Positions 35,208-44,516 of a stretch of 64,000 nt of DNA are shown one piece after another. The notes beneath the pieces were generated by a model. The model did no database searches and was not told the origin of the DNA. It worked only from the letters and a program-made list of their open reading frames with translations. The stretch's first letter is position 1. Every line of letters begins with the position of its first letter. A program made the position numbers and the translations under genes. This DNA is from an uncultured Celeribacter sp. (GTDB lineage Bacteria > Pseudomonadota > Alphaproteobacteria > Rhodobacterales > Rhodobacteraceae), in the NCBI RefSeq assembly GCF_963676475.1, contig NZ_OY781106.1, positions 2,604,001-2,668,000 on the forward strand, written 5' to 3'.

Positions 35208-35727
35208 GTTCCCTTGTTGGAAGCCGCAGAGCTATCGCGTCTCTCAAGAGTGAGATATCCATCTTTTTGTTTTTTATGGATAAAACGCCAACAGCCCCTT
35301 ATGCAGCGTTAAAGATTTACATCTCTTGTGCTTGGCCAAAAGTGACTTTTGCACATGTCCCCGCAGCGGTTGGTGATCCATTTCCCCCAGAGGTCAGAGG
35401 TTCACCACGCGCCGCACAGGAAGTCTGAAATTGGCCTAAACGCGCACACAAGACTGCATACAAATCAACAGCGCGCAAATTGACCCGACCACATCGTCCG
35501 CCCAAATTTTAGACAGAAAAAGCCACCAATGACGCTTTGCTGCGCTGCGAAAGAAGCGCGGCCGCTTCATAGACTTGTGTCCGAATCCATCACCGCCCTA
35601 GCGCTTTTCTGCAGGAAACGAGGCTCTAAACGCAAAATTAGGAGCTTGCTGCCATCTTTCTCTCTGATTGGTTCGTTTTCCGAACCGCGCCTGACGTGAA
35701 CATAAAGACTGGAAAGTGTTGGATCAG
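35208..35727. other. Intergenic region between divergent urtA and the chemoreceptor
   Basis: This 520-nt gap contains no recognised gene, RNA or strong hairpin. It should hold the urtABCDE promoter and the chemoreceptor promoter. Short ORFs here have no recognisable domain. Confidence 0.4.
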
Positions 35728-38532
35728 ATGACGGCAACGCGTGACATGAAACATCGTATTGGCAACATTTTCGGTTCTGTTGCCGCAAAAATCTTCGGAA
35801 TCTTATTCGCGCTTGTGGGCACGACGCTGGCGGCGATTCTCGTGTCAGGCTCCATGATCTCCACCATCAACGATGAGGCCGAAAATCTGGTCACCTCTTC
35901 ATTGCCGCCTTTGGAAACCGCCTCAGAGATAGCGAATGCCGTTTCATCACTCAAAGACACCGTGAACACCTTGCTGATCACGAATTCCCATTTGGCAATT
36001 CAGGACACGTTGACAGACGTTGAAGCGGCAAACGCGCATCTCCAGACACATTTGCAAGACGTTGATCACAGCAAATATCCTAGCCTGAACGAAGAAATGG
36101 CGACACTTTCCACCAATCTCCTGACACTGGAACAGGCCCGTTCAAATGAGTTGGAAGCCCAGAAGTTGAACATGCAGGCCCTTGCTCAATTGAGCCAGGA
36201 TGCCCGCGCATTGAGTGATGACTTGCAAAAACGGATTGAAGGGGCCTCCTTTTCGCTGCTGATGGCGGGAAACACCGCCACCTCGAAATCAAGTCGCAAC
36301 CTGAGCCAATTGCTCAAACGCGACGTGGATGCGCTCAAACTCGCTTTGATGCTCAAGGCCGAACTCAACATGTCCGTCGGCCTGACGCAGGCTTTGCTCG
36401 AGACCAATGATTTCGGGCTGCGCACAGAACTTCATGAAAAGGCCCTCGCAGGACAAACGCGCATCGAATCCATTTTGAATGACATGGAAGACAACAAAGT
36501 CGCCAGAGACTTCGTCGCACCGCTGCGCGCAGCTTTGGCTTTTCCCGCTGAATTTCTAACGCTGCCCCCCTCCGAAATGAAAATTCGCGCACGTCTTTTG
36601 CATACCTCCCAAAACGACCTCGATGCCGAAGTCTCCAGAATTGTCGAGCAAACGCTGATCACGTTGGACAAGGAAAGTGCCGAAGCGTTGGAGACCAATG
36701 AAGCTGTCCTCAAAGGGCTTCTGGATACGGATGTGCGTCGCATCACCGATTTGGCTCGCTTCGACACCACCATCAAAACCGTGCTTATCAAAGCCATGCA
36801 GGGGGCCGCATCGAACAACACTGGCTATATTCAGGCGCTGCAGTTCGAAATCGACGAAATTGCGCCCGATCTGAAGGCAGATATCAACGACATGCCCAAG
36901 GAGCTTCATAGCATTCTCGCTTCCGTTCTGGCACAGGTGGACCCAGAGACCGGCCTGCTGGCCACGCGCCTGAGAACCCTGAACGCGCGGAGCGAAGGTT
37001 TTCTCGCAACATCCGCCGTCTCGGAGGATTTGCTGAAAATCTCCGAAATCGTGGTCCAGATTTCAGGTGATTCCATTGCCCACATTTCCGAGGCCAGCCA
37101 GGTTCTGATGGCGTCGGCGCAAGGGGCCACGAAAACCATGAGCGGTATCACTGCTTTTGCCATTGCGATTGTTCTGGCCGCGCCCGTTCTGACTTATCTC
37201 TTCATCATGCGCCCGCTGAGTGCTGTGACCGCAAGCACCGAACGCCTCGCGGTCGGAGAAATGGCCGAACTCAAACGCGTCGGTGGCAAATATGGCGAAA
37301 TTGCACGCCTGTTCTCCGCGCTCACCGTGTTCCGCAACAATCTCGTCGAAAAGGAACGCATGGAGGCAGAGACCGCTGAGCGCAAACAGAAAGAAGCCGA
37401 AGCAAAGGCTCAGGCCGCAGAAGACGCGCGCGCACGAGACGCTGCGGAACAAGAGCGCAAACTTGAACAAGAGCGTCGCGAAAGAGAACAGGAAGCCCGT
37501 GCAGAAGCAGAACGCCGTAAGCTCGAAGACGCCGCCGAAGCGGAACGCAAAGCGCGTCATGCCGAACAAACCATGGTGGTCGATGCTTTGGCTGATGGCC
37601 TGCGTCGCCTGTCCAAGGGCGATGTGCGCCTGACCATTGATCAGGTCTTCCCTGACGGTTACGAGCAATTGCGCCAGGACTATAATGCGGCCGTACTATC
37701 ACTGCGATCAGTTGTCGAAAAACTCTCGGGTACATCCCAAACGATCCACACCAACTCCAGTGAAATTTCGAACGCCGCGAACGATCTTTCTCAACGCACG
37801 GAACGTGCCGCTTCGATGTTGGGCGAAACGGCCTCAGCCTTGACCGAATTAACCGCCGCCGTCAAATCCGCAGCCGACGGAGCCTCATCTGCCAATGACA
37901 CGGTCAGCGGAGCAAAATCCAATGCACAAAACGCCAGCACCATCGTGCAACAGGCAATTTCTGCCATGGATGCGATTTCCGACTCTTCGGAGAAAATTTC
38001 AAAAATTATCTCCGTCATTGATGATATCGCCTTCCAAACCAACCTTCTGGCACTCAACGCCGGCGTTGAAGCGGCGCGCGCAGGGGAGGCCGGTCGTGGC
38101 TTTGCCGTCGTCGCGTCCGAAGTGCGCGCTCTGGCGCAAAGATCTTCTGAAGCGGCAAGAGAGATCAATGCTCTGATTTCTGTGTCTGGACAGGAAGTCG
38201 GTCGTGGCGTCACCCTTGTAGATCAAACCGGAGAGGCCCTGCGTTCGATCGTTCAAGATGTATCCGTGATCTCGACACATATGGCCGAAATTGCCACCTC
38301 GGCCGAACAGCAATCTGCAGGCATTTCCGAGATCAACAGTGCGGTCGCCAATCTCGACCAGACGACACAACAAAACGCGGCCATGTTCGAGGAAACGACC
38401 GCTGCCAGCTTCTCGCTCGCAAATGAAGCATCCACTCTCAATGATATTGTCGCGCAGTTCGTCTTGAACGACACAGAGGCGGATCAATTTCCGCCGGAGG
38501 ATGAAGACGCGCCGGTGTCCTTGGCATCATAA
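35728..38532 (+). CDS. Methyl-accepting chemotaxis protein
   Basis: This 934-aa transmembrane chemoreceptor has a first helix at about residues 20-45 and a large helical periplasmic sensor region (about 46-470). The second helix (about 471-494) is followed by a HAMP domain and an AEKR-rich coiled coil of about 75 residues (about 538-615). A second HAMP-like segment (RRLSKGDVRLTIDQVFP) comes next, and then the signalling hairpin with the conserved tip DIAFQTNLLALNAGVEAARA and GRGFAVVASEVRALA. No CheR-binding pentapeptide is seen at the C-terminus. The start is uncertain: GTG 35716, ATG 35728 and ATG 35746 are possible. No chemotaxis operon is adjacent; the ligand is unknown. Confidence 0.93.
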   Translation: MTATRDMKHRIGNIFGSVAAKIFGILFALVGTTLAAILVSGSMISTINDEAENLVTSSLPPLETASEIANAVSSLKDTVNTLLITNSHLAIQDTLTDVEAANAHLQTHLQDVDHSKYPSLNEEMATLSTNLLTLEQARSNELEAQKLNMQALAQLSQDARALSDDLQKRIEGASFSLLMAGNTATSKSSRNLSQLLKRDVDALKLALMLKAELNMSVGLTQALLETNDFGLRTELHEKALAGQTRIESILNDMEDNKVARDFVAPLRAALAFPAEFLTLPPSEMKIRARLLHTSQNDLDAEVSRIVEQTLITLDKESAEALETNEAVLKGLLDTDVRRITDLARFDTTIKTVLIKAMQGAASNNTGYIQALQFEIDEIAPDLKADINDMPKELHSILASVLAQVDPETGLLATRLRTLNARSEGFLATSAVSEDLLKISEIVVQISGDSIAHISEASQVLMASAQGATKTMSGITAFAIAIVLAAPVLTYLFIMRPLSAVTASTERLAVGEMAELKRVGGKYGEIARLFSALTVFRNNLVEKERMEAETAERKQKEAEAKAQAAEDARARDAAEQERKLEQERREREQEARAEAERRKLEDAAEAERKARHAEQTMVVDALADGLRRLSKGDVRLTIDQVFPDGYEQLRQDYNAAVLSLRSVVEKLSGTSQTIHTNSSEISNAANDLSQRTERAASMLGETASALTELTAAVKSAADGASSANDTVSGAKSNAQNASTIVQQAISAMDAISDSSEKISKIISVIDDIAFQTNLLALNAGVEAARAGEAGRGFAVVASEVRALAQRSSEAAREINALISVSGQEVGRGVTLVDQTGEALRSIVQDVSVISTHMAEIATSAEQQSAGISEINSAVANLDQTTQQNAAMFEETTAASFSLANEASTLNDIVAQFVLNDTEADQFPPEDEDAPVSLAS

Positions 38533-38538
38533 ATATCT

Positions 38539-38591
38539 CAGGAGCAAAAGCGGTGATGCCAAAATATGCAGTTGCCTGACTTTTGCTCCTG
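38539..38591 (+). other. Inverted repeat downstream of the chemoreceptor
   Basis: CAGGAGCAAAAG (38539-38550) and CTTTTGCTCCTG (38580-38591) are perfect 12-bp inverted arms with a 29-nt loop, beginning 7 nt after the stop. The large loop is unusual for a terminator; the position suggests a 3'-end or processing structure. Confidence 0.5.
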
Positions 38592-38735
38592 ACCCGCATC
38601 ACATGCAAAAATACAATTTGGATATGTCCTCTCGTCATGAAGTTTGGATAAAACCTTGATATGTCTCAAGGAAGAGACGCGGCACATGGGTACAACTTAC
38701 CCTAGTCGAACATCCCAGCACAGCAAGGATTGCAC

Positions 38736-40121
38736 GTGACCATATTCCAGAATGTCCCATTTGATCAGCTACAGGTTGGAATGGAAGCCGAAGTACGGCG
38801 CCTTTGCGCCGCAGATGACCTCTATGTCTTCGCGCATGCCTCTGGCAACTTGAACCCGATGCATCTTCCACACGAAGATGGTGACAAAGATGGCAAGCCC
38901 GAAGCCGTAGCCCCGTCTTTTTGGGTCGGCTCTCTCATTTCCGCAGTGCTGGGCAACAACCTGCCCGGCCCAGGAACGCTCTATAAATCTCAGAACCTGA
39001 AATTTCTCGGACGCGCGCATGCGGGCGACGAGTTGATCGCCAAAGTCAAACTGATCCATAAGGGCGATGCACGAAGCGCAATTTTCGAAACGACTGTGTC
39101 TCTCACCGACGGCACCCTCTTGGTCGAAGGCGAAGCCGAAGTGATCGCACCTGCCACATCCGAAAGCTTCGACATTCATGATGTCCCTGGGCTGACCGTC
39201 GAAAGCCACCGACATTTCGACAAATTGCTCGACATGACTGCAGATCTACCCGCAACCCGCATGGCTGTGGTCGCCCCGGAAGAGCCGAATTCGCTACGCG
39301 GCGCCATGATGGCGGCCGAACACAATCTGATCACACCCATTCTCTTGGGCGATCAGGATAAAATTCGCACGACAGCCAAAGAACTTGGGATGTCCCTCGA
39401 CGGCATCGAATTGATCCATTGCGCAACACACCGCGAAGCCGCGCAACTGGCCGTCACCATGGTCCGCGAAGCCCGCGCCAGCGCGATCATGAAAGGGCAC
39501 CTGCACACGGACGATCTCTTGCGTCCCATTCTGAGTTCAAATGGCGGCCTCAAAACCGGGCGACGTCTCAGCCATATTTTTGTGATGGATGTGCCCGGTC
39601 TCGATCATCTTTTGATGGTCTCCGACGCCGCCATCAACATCGCGCCGGACCTGCCGACCAAAGTCGACATCGTGCAAAACGCGATCGATCTGGCGATCAG
39701 CCTCGGCATCGAGACCCCGAAAGTGGGAGTCCTCTCCGCCGTCGAAACCGTCAATCCGAAAATCCCATCCACATTAGACGCGGCAGCGCTTTCAAAAATG
39801 GCGGACCGCGACCAGATCAAGGGCGGGATCGTGGACGGCCCGCTGGCGATGGACAATGCGGTCAGCCTGACCGCGGCAAAAACCAAGGGCCTCAGAGGTG
39901 TTGTCGCAGGGCATGCGGAAATCTTGGTCGTCCCGAACCTAGAAAGCGGCAATATGCTCGCCAAGGAATTGACCTTCATCGCGCATGCGGAAGCTGCCGG
40001 CGTGGTGATCGGCGCACGGTGTCCAATTGTTCTGAACTCACGATCTGACAGTGATAAATCCCGTCTGGCCTCCTGTGCCGTCGCGGCCCTTCACGCCAAA
40101 CGCGCGCGGGAGATCATCTGA
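38736..40121 (+). CDS. MaoC-domain / phosphate acetyl(butyryl)transferase fusion
   Basis: This 461-aa protein has an N-terminal MaoC hot-dog domain (about residues 5-130; YVFAHASGNLNPMHL resembles the hydratase active-site motif) and a C-terminal phosphotransacetylase domain (about 155-461; AIMKGHLHTDDLLRPIL, VLSAVETVNPKIPSTLD). The family is annotated as bifunctional enoyl-CoA hydratase/phosphate acetyltransferase. With the acetate kinase gene 1 nt downstream, it would make acyl-phosphate from acyl-CoA and then ATP. GTG 38736 was taken as the start because AGGA lies 6 nt upstream; TTG 38730 is the alternative. The acyl chain used (acetyl, propionyl or butyryl) is open. Confidence 0.88.
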   Translation: MTIFQNVPFDQLQVGMEAEVRRLCAADDLYVFAHASGNLNPMHLPHEDGDKDGKPEAVAPSFWVGSLISAVLGNNLPGPGTLYKSQNLKFLGRAHAGDELIAKVKLIHKGDARSAIFETTVSLTDGTLLVEGEAEVIAPATSESFDIHDVPGLTVESHRHFDKLLDMTADLPATRMAVVAPEEPNSLRGAMMAAEHNLITPILLGDQDKIRTTAKELGMSLDGIELIHCATHREAAQLAVTMVREARASAIMKGHLHTDDLLRPILSSNGGLKTGRRLSHIFVMDVPGLDHLLMVSDAAINIAPDLPTKVDIVQNAIDLAISLGIETPKVGVLSAVETVNPKIPSTLDAAALSKMADRDQIKGGIVDGPLAMDNAVSLTAAKTKGLRGVVAGHAEILVVPNLESGNMLAKELTFIAHAEAAGVVIGARCPIVLNSRSDSDKSRLASCAVAALHAKRAREII

Positions 40122-41284
40122 TGGGCCAACGCATTCTCACGATCAACGCGGGCTCATCGTCGGTCAAATTCGCGCTCTACGCCTCTGGCGATACCCCTGA
40201 TTGTCTGGCGCGAGGTCTGGTACAGGGCATCGGATCGACCCCCAGTTTCAAATTCAAATTTGGCGGACCGACGGACACAAAACTGATTGATGCCAAAGAT
40301 CAAATCCAAGCCCTAGAAATCATTTTGGAGGAGATCACACCCCTGCTCCACGGCCAAGACGTCGCGGGCGTCGGCCACCGGATCGTCCACGGAGGTCCGC
40401 TGCGCGCGACACCCACGGAACTGACTGAGGAGGTGCTGGCCGATCTCGCGACCTTCAACCCTCTGGCGCCTCTGCACCAGCCGCACAACCTGTCGGCGGT
40501 CGAGGCGGCGAAAGCGGCCTTTCCTTACGCGTTGCAAATCGGTTGTTTCGACACCGCCTTTCACCGCAACCACCCGTGGGAAAACGACATCTACGCCATC
40601 CCGCGCAAATATTATCAACAGGGCGTAAAACGCTATGGCTTTCACGGGCTGAGCTACGATTATGTCTCGCACCAACTCGTTCGGGATCACCCCGAGCTGC
40701 ACGGCAAACGGATCATAATGTGTCACCTTGGCAGCGGTGCCTCGATTTGCGCGGTCAACAATGGGGTATCTATTTCCTCCTCCATGGGGTTTTCCCCGCT
40801 CGATGGCATTCCGATGTCCACACGTTCCGGGCATCTCGACCCAGGCATCCTTTTGTACCTCATGGAGACAGAGGGCATGACAGCCAAGGAGTTGACCCAT
40901 ATGCTCTATTACAAGTCCGGGCTTTTGGGCCTGTCCGGCATCAGCCATGACATGCAAGTGCTCGAAGCCTCGGATGAACAGGGCGCAAAGGATGCGGTCG
41001 AGTATTTCGTCTACCGTGTGCGGCGCGAGATCGGCGCCATGGCCGCAACGCTTTCGGGCATTGATGCGCTGGTGTTCTGTGGCGGCATCGGGGAAAATTC
41101 ACCGAACATTCGCCTTCAGATCATCGAACGGCTGGGCTTTTTGGGCATCGAACCCGATGTCGAAACCAACGCCCGAAACGCCACCCTGATTTCCAAAGGC
41201 GCCACGCCTGTCTTTGTCCTTCCCACGGATGAAGAACAGGTGATCGCCAATGCCGTGGCCAAGGCGCTTGTTCCTGCGCACTAA
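40121..41284 (+). CDS. ackA: Acetate/propionate kinase
   Basis: AckA converts acyl-phosphate and ADP to the acid and ATP. The 387-aa protein is full length with the ASKHA-fold motifs: ILTINAGSSSVKFALY (residues 4-19), GHRIVHGG (about 85-92), the LCxxD-type segment replaced by YGFHGLSYDYVSHQL (the GxHGxSh region), CHLGSGASICAVNNG, and the DALVFCGGIGENSPNIR substrate segment. Its ATG overlaps the upstream stop by 1 nt (TGATG), so the two enzymes are translationally coupled. It ends 10 nt from the convergent exporter gene. Confidence 0.96.
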   Translation: MGQRILTINAGSSSVKFALYASGDTPDCLARGLVQGIGSTPSFKFKFGGPTDTKLIDAKDQIQALEIILEEITPLLHGQDVAGVGHRIVHGGPLRATPTELTEEVLADLATFNPLAPLHQPHNLSAVEAAKAAFPYALQIGCFDTAFHRNHPWENDIYAIPRKYYQQGVKRYGFHGLSYDYVSHQLVRDHPELHGKRIIMCHLGSGASICAVNNGVSISSSMGFSPLDGIPMSTRSGHLDPGILLYLMETEGMTAKELTHMLYYKSGLLGLSGISHDMQVLEASDEQGAKDAVEYFVYRVRREIGAMAATLSGIDALVFCGGIGENSPNIRLQIIERLGFLGIEPDVETNARNATLISKGATPVFVLPTDEEQVIANAVAKALVPAH

Positions 41285-41294
41285 AGCCAGTGAT

Positions 41295-43811
41295 TTAAGT
41301 CTCAGCGCTCCGCAACACGCGTGCGGGGCGCACCCGCATGGCGCGCCATGAGAACAAGAGCGACGTCAAAGAGGTCACGAAAACGCCGCCCAGGATAATC
41401 CACAGCGCAGCCCCAAGCGACAGGGAGAAATCGGCCTCCATCACGAAATGGATCACCGCCCAGGCCGCCGTCGCCCCAGTGACCAAGGCCACGATCCCCG
41501 CGCCCAAGCCAAGGATCAACGCTCGTAACGCAAAACTTGCCAAAATCCGCGCCCGCCGCGCCCCCAAGGTTTTCAGAACCGCCGCCTCATAGCGCCGACG
41601 CTCCTCACCCGCTGCTGCCGTGCCGATCAAAACCACGGCGCCGGTCACCAGCGTCGCAATCGCACCCAGCGTTGTAGCACTCGCGATGCTTTGCAACACG
41701 GAGACCACACGGTCGATGGCATCACGGACGCGGATCGTGGTGATGTTCGGATAGGCGCGCGCGAGATCGCGGATCAGCGGCGCCTCGGCCTCTTCCTCGG
41801 CATAGATCGTCGCGATCCAGGTGTGCGGCGCACCTGCGAGGGCGACCGGATTCATGGTCAAGACAAAGCCCATGCCTGCGCCAGAGAAATCCACATTGCG
41901 AAACGAGGTGATCGTCCCGGTGATGTCGCGCCCGAGGATGTTGACTGTCATCTCATCGCCGAGCTTCAAGCCCATTTCTGCGGCTTCTTCGGCAGCAAAA
42001 CTGATCTGCGGCGTGCTGTCTTCTGAATTCCACCATGTGCCTTCGGTCACCTCGGTGTTGTCGGGCGGTATCTCTGCGTAAGTGATCCCGCGATCTCCGC
42101 GCAGCACCCAATGGGGCCCGGCAACCTCCTGAGCATCACGGCCATTGATCTGGGTGATCAATCCCCTCAACATTGGCGCACTTTCGAACCGGGTCACGCC
42201 GGGATCACCTGTGACCCGCGCGGTGAGACCCTCGATCTGATCGGGCTGAATATCGACGACATAATAGGAGGGGGCGCGTTCCGGCAGTTCCTGTGCAATC
42301 GCGCCGCGCATATTGGCGTCGATTTGACCGATGGCCGAAAGCACCGTGAGACCGAGCCCGAGGGACAGCACCACAGACACCGCTTCGCCCCCCGGCCCGC
42401 CGATAGAACCGAGAGCAAGGCGCAGTGGCAGAGGCGCGCCCCGCCAACGTGACAGGCGGCGCGCAATCGCAGTCAGCGCACGGCCCGCCAACACGAGAAA
42501 CACGAAGGCGACGGCCAGCCCGACGAAAGCCCAGAGCACAAGGCTTTTGCTGTCGGAAAAACTGACGGCCACAGCTACGAGTGAGGCAATCAGCAGGACA
42601 ATCGCCACAAGATAAGGCCAACGTGGCCAGCCCTTTAGGCCGAAAAACGCATCGCGATAGAGGGCCGCCGGGCGAATGCGCTCGGCTCGCGCGAGGGGCC
42701 ACAGCACGAAAATCGCGCTGGCGAGAAAGCCGTAGAGTGCGGCCTCGACGAGGGGCATGAGATGCGGCGTCGCCTCGACCGGAACCGGCAGTAGCGTGCG
42801 GATGATCGGGAAGGCAATCAGCGGCAGCAGGGCCCCGATGATAAGCCCGCCCAGAATGGCAAACCCCGACAGGGTGCCGATCTGAAACGCATAGGCGAGA
42901 AAGATCGTGCGCCGCTCGGCCCCCAGAGTTTTCAGCGTGGCGATGACCGAGATTTTACGATCAAGATAGGCGCGCACAGCGGCGGAGACGCCAACCCCGC
43001 CAACAGCCAACCCCGCCAGACCGACGAGCACCAGAAAGGAACCGAGTCGATCCACGAACCGGTTCACGCCGGGCGCAGCGTTGCGGGAGTCGCGCCACCG
43101 AAAACCGCCGGAAGCAACCTCGGCCTCGGCGCGGGTTTTGAGGGCTTCGAGATCAGTGTTGTCCGGCAAATCGAGCCGATAAGCGCTTTCGAAAAGGGTG
43201 CCGGCCGCCAAAAGGCCGGAGCCTTGCAGAGCGCTCAGAGAGGTGATGCTGCGCGGACCAAGCGAAAACCCCGCACCCGCCCCATCCGGTTCGCGAGTCA
43301 GCTCGGCCATGACGACAAAGGGCACATCGGCCAAAGTTACACGGTCGCCGATCTTAAGGCCCAGCCGTTCAAACAACATACGATCCAGCACAATGCCGGG
43401 CACACCGTCCTGACCGGCCAGCGCCTCTGACAGCGGGATATCCGGGGAAAGCCCAACCGTCCCGATCAGGGGATAGGCCCCATCGACGGCTTTCACCTGC
43501 GTCAGCGCGCGGTCTTCGCCCGCGCCCAGCATCGAGCGGAAATCGGCAATTTCGGAAAGCGCCAGAGAATGGTCTTCCATCCATGCGCGCTCGTCCTCGG
43601 TGGCAAAGCGGTAGGTGAATTCCATCTCCGCATCGCCGCCCAAAAGTGCCGCCCCTTCGCGGGCGAGGCCTTTGGAAATCCCGTCGCGCACGGAGGTCAC
43701 CGCCGCAATCGCCGCGACGCCCAACAGAAGGCTGAGGATCAGAACCCGAAAGCCTTTGACGCCCGCACGCAATTCGCGCCGGGCGATGGTCCATGCCAGC
43801 CGCGTGCTCAC
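41295..43811 (-). CDS. FtsX-like ABC transporter permease, YbbP-like
   Basis: This 838-aa inner-membrane protein has a leading helix (about residues 22-42), a large periplasmic MacB-like domain, a triple-helix FtsX block (about 255-360), a further helical block (about 395-490), a second periplasmic domain (about 495-700) and a C-terminal FtsX block (about 710-825; TTLGAIATLVTGAVVLIGTA). This double-FtsX arrangement is that of YbbP, associated with the ATPase YbbA. The substrate is unknown; lipid or lipoprotein export has been proposed for relatives. Its start overlaps the ATPase stop by 4 nt. Confidence 0.92.
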   Translation of the reverse strand: MSTRLAWTIARRELRAGVKGFRVLILSLLLGVAAIAAVTSVRDGISKGLAREGAALLGGDAEMEFTYRFATEDERAWMEDHSLALSEIADFRSMLGAGEDRALTQVKAVDGAYPLIGTVGLSPDIPLSEALAGQDGVPGIVLDRMLFERLGLKIGDRVTLADVPFVVMAELTREPDGAGAGFSLGPRSITSLSALQGSGLLAAGTLFESAYRLDLPDNTDLEALKTRAEAEVASGGFRWRDSRNAAPGVNRFVDRLGSFLVLVGLAGLAVGGVGVSAAVRAYLDRKISVIATLKTLGAERRTIFLAYAFQIGTLSGFAILGGLIIGALLPLIAFPIIRTLLPVPVEATPHLMPLVEAALYGFLASAIFVLWPLARAERIRPAALYRDAFFGLKGWPRWPYLVAIVLLIASLVAVAVSFSDSKSLVLWAFVGLAVAFVFLVLAGRALTAIARRLSRWRGAPLPLRLALGSIGGPGGEAVSVVLSLGLGLTVLSAIGQIDANMRGAIAQELPERAPSYYVVDIQPDQIEGLTARVTGDPGVTRFESAPMLRGLITQINGRDAQEVAGPHWVLRGDRGITYAEIPPDNTEVTEGTWWNSEDSTPQISFAAEEAAEMGLKLGDEMTVNILGRDITGTITSFRNVDFSGAGMGFVLTMNPVALAGAPHTWIATIYAEEEAEAPLIRDLARAYPNITTIRVRDAIDRVVSVLQSIASATTLGAIATLVTGAVVLIGTAAAGEERRRYEAAVLKTLGARRARILASFALRALILGLGAGIVALVTGATAAWAVIHFVMEADFSLSLGAALWIILGGVFVTSLTSLLFSWRAMRVRPARVLRSAET

Positions 43812-44491
43812 GCCTGCGCCTCCGCGTCGATCCGACCATCGCGCAATCGAACCACACGGTCACAGCGCGCCGCGAGGTCCGGAGAATGCGTCACCATCAC
43901 GAGGGTCGCGCCATGACGATCCCGTAAGCCCATCAAAAGCTCCATGATCGCCTCGCCCGTGGCGCCATCGAGATTGCCCGTCGGCTCATCGGCCAACAAA
44001 ATCTCAGGACGCGGCGCAGAAGCGCGCGCCAAGGCGACACGTTGCTGTTCGCCACCCGACATTTGTGCCGGGTAATGATCAGCGCGTGCATCAAGTCCAA
44101 CGGCCTCCAGCTCCGCTCGCGCGCGCTCGAAGGCGTCCGTCACGCCCGCAAGTTCCAGCGGGATCGCCACATTTTCCAAGGCCGTCATCGTCGGAATGAG
44201 GTGGAAAGACTGGAACACCACCCCCATATGATCCCTGCGAAACTGCGCCAGTTGATCCTCATTCATCACGCTCAGATCGTGCCCGAGCACCGACATCCGA
44301 CCACCGCTGGCCCGTTCCAGCCCACCCAAAACCATGAGGAGCGATGATTTGCCCGAGCCCGACGGCCCGACAAGCCCAAGCGTCTCGCCGCGTTTGACCT
44401 CCAGCGAAATGCCGCGCAAAATGTCGACTGGCCCCGCGTTGCCATCCAGAGACAGCTGGATATCATGGGTAACGATGATCGGCTCTGTCAT
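43808..44491 (-). CDS. ABC transporter ATP-binding protein, YbbA/LolD-like
   Basis: This 227-aa ATPase partners the FtsX-like permease. Motifs: Walker A GPSGSGKSSLLMVLGG (about residues 38-53), Q-loop VVFQSFHLIPTMTALENV, signature MSGGEQQRVALARAS, Walker B EILLADEPTGNLDG and H-loop VMVTHSPDLA. The sequence is closest to the MacB/LolD exporter ATPase type. It is divergent from the esterase gene, with just 25 bp between the two start codons. Confidence 0.95.
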   Translation of the reverse strand: MTEPIIVTHDIQLSLDGNAGPVDILRGISLEVKRGETLGLVGPSGSGKSSLLMVLGGLERASGGRMSVLGHDLSVMNEDQLAQFRRDHMGVVFQSFHLIPTMTALENVAIPLELAGVTDAFERARAELEAVGLDARADHYPAQMSGGEQQRVALARASAPRPEILLADEPTGNLDGATGEAIMELLMGLRDRHGATLVMVTHSPDLAARCDRVVRLRDGRIDAEAQA

Positions 44492-44516
44492 GATGGATCC
44501 TTGAGGAGGTATCTAA

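Noticed and set aside
35335..35360. TTGGC...TTTGCA, a possible sigma-54 promoter towards the chemoreceptor
   Set aside because: The GG and GC elements are 17 bp apart rather than the required 12, so the match is not valid.
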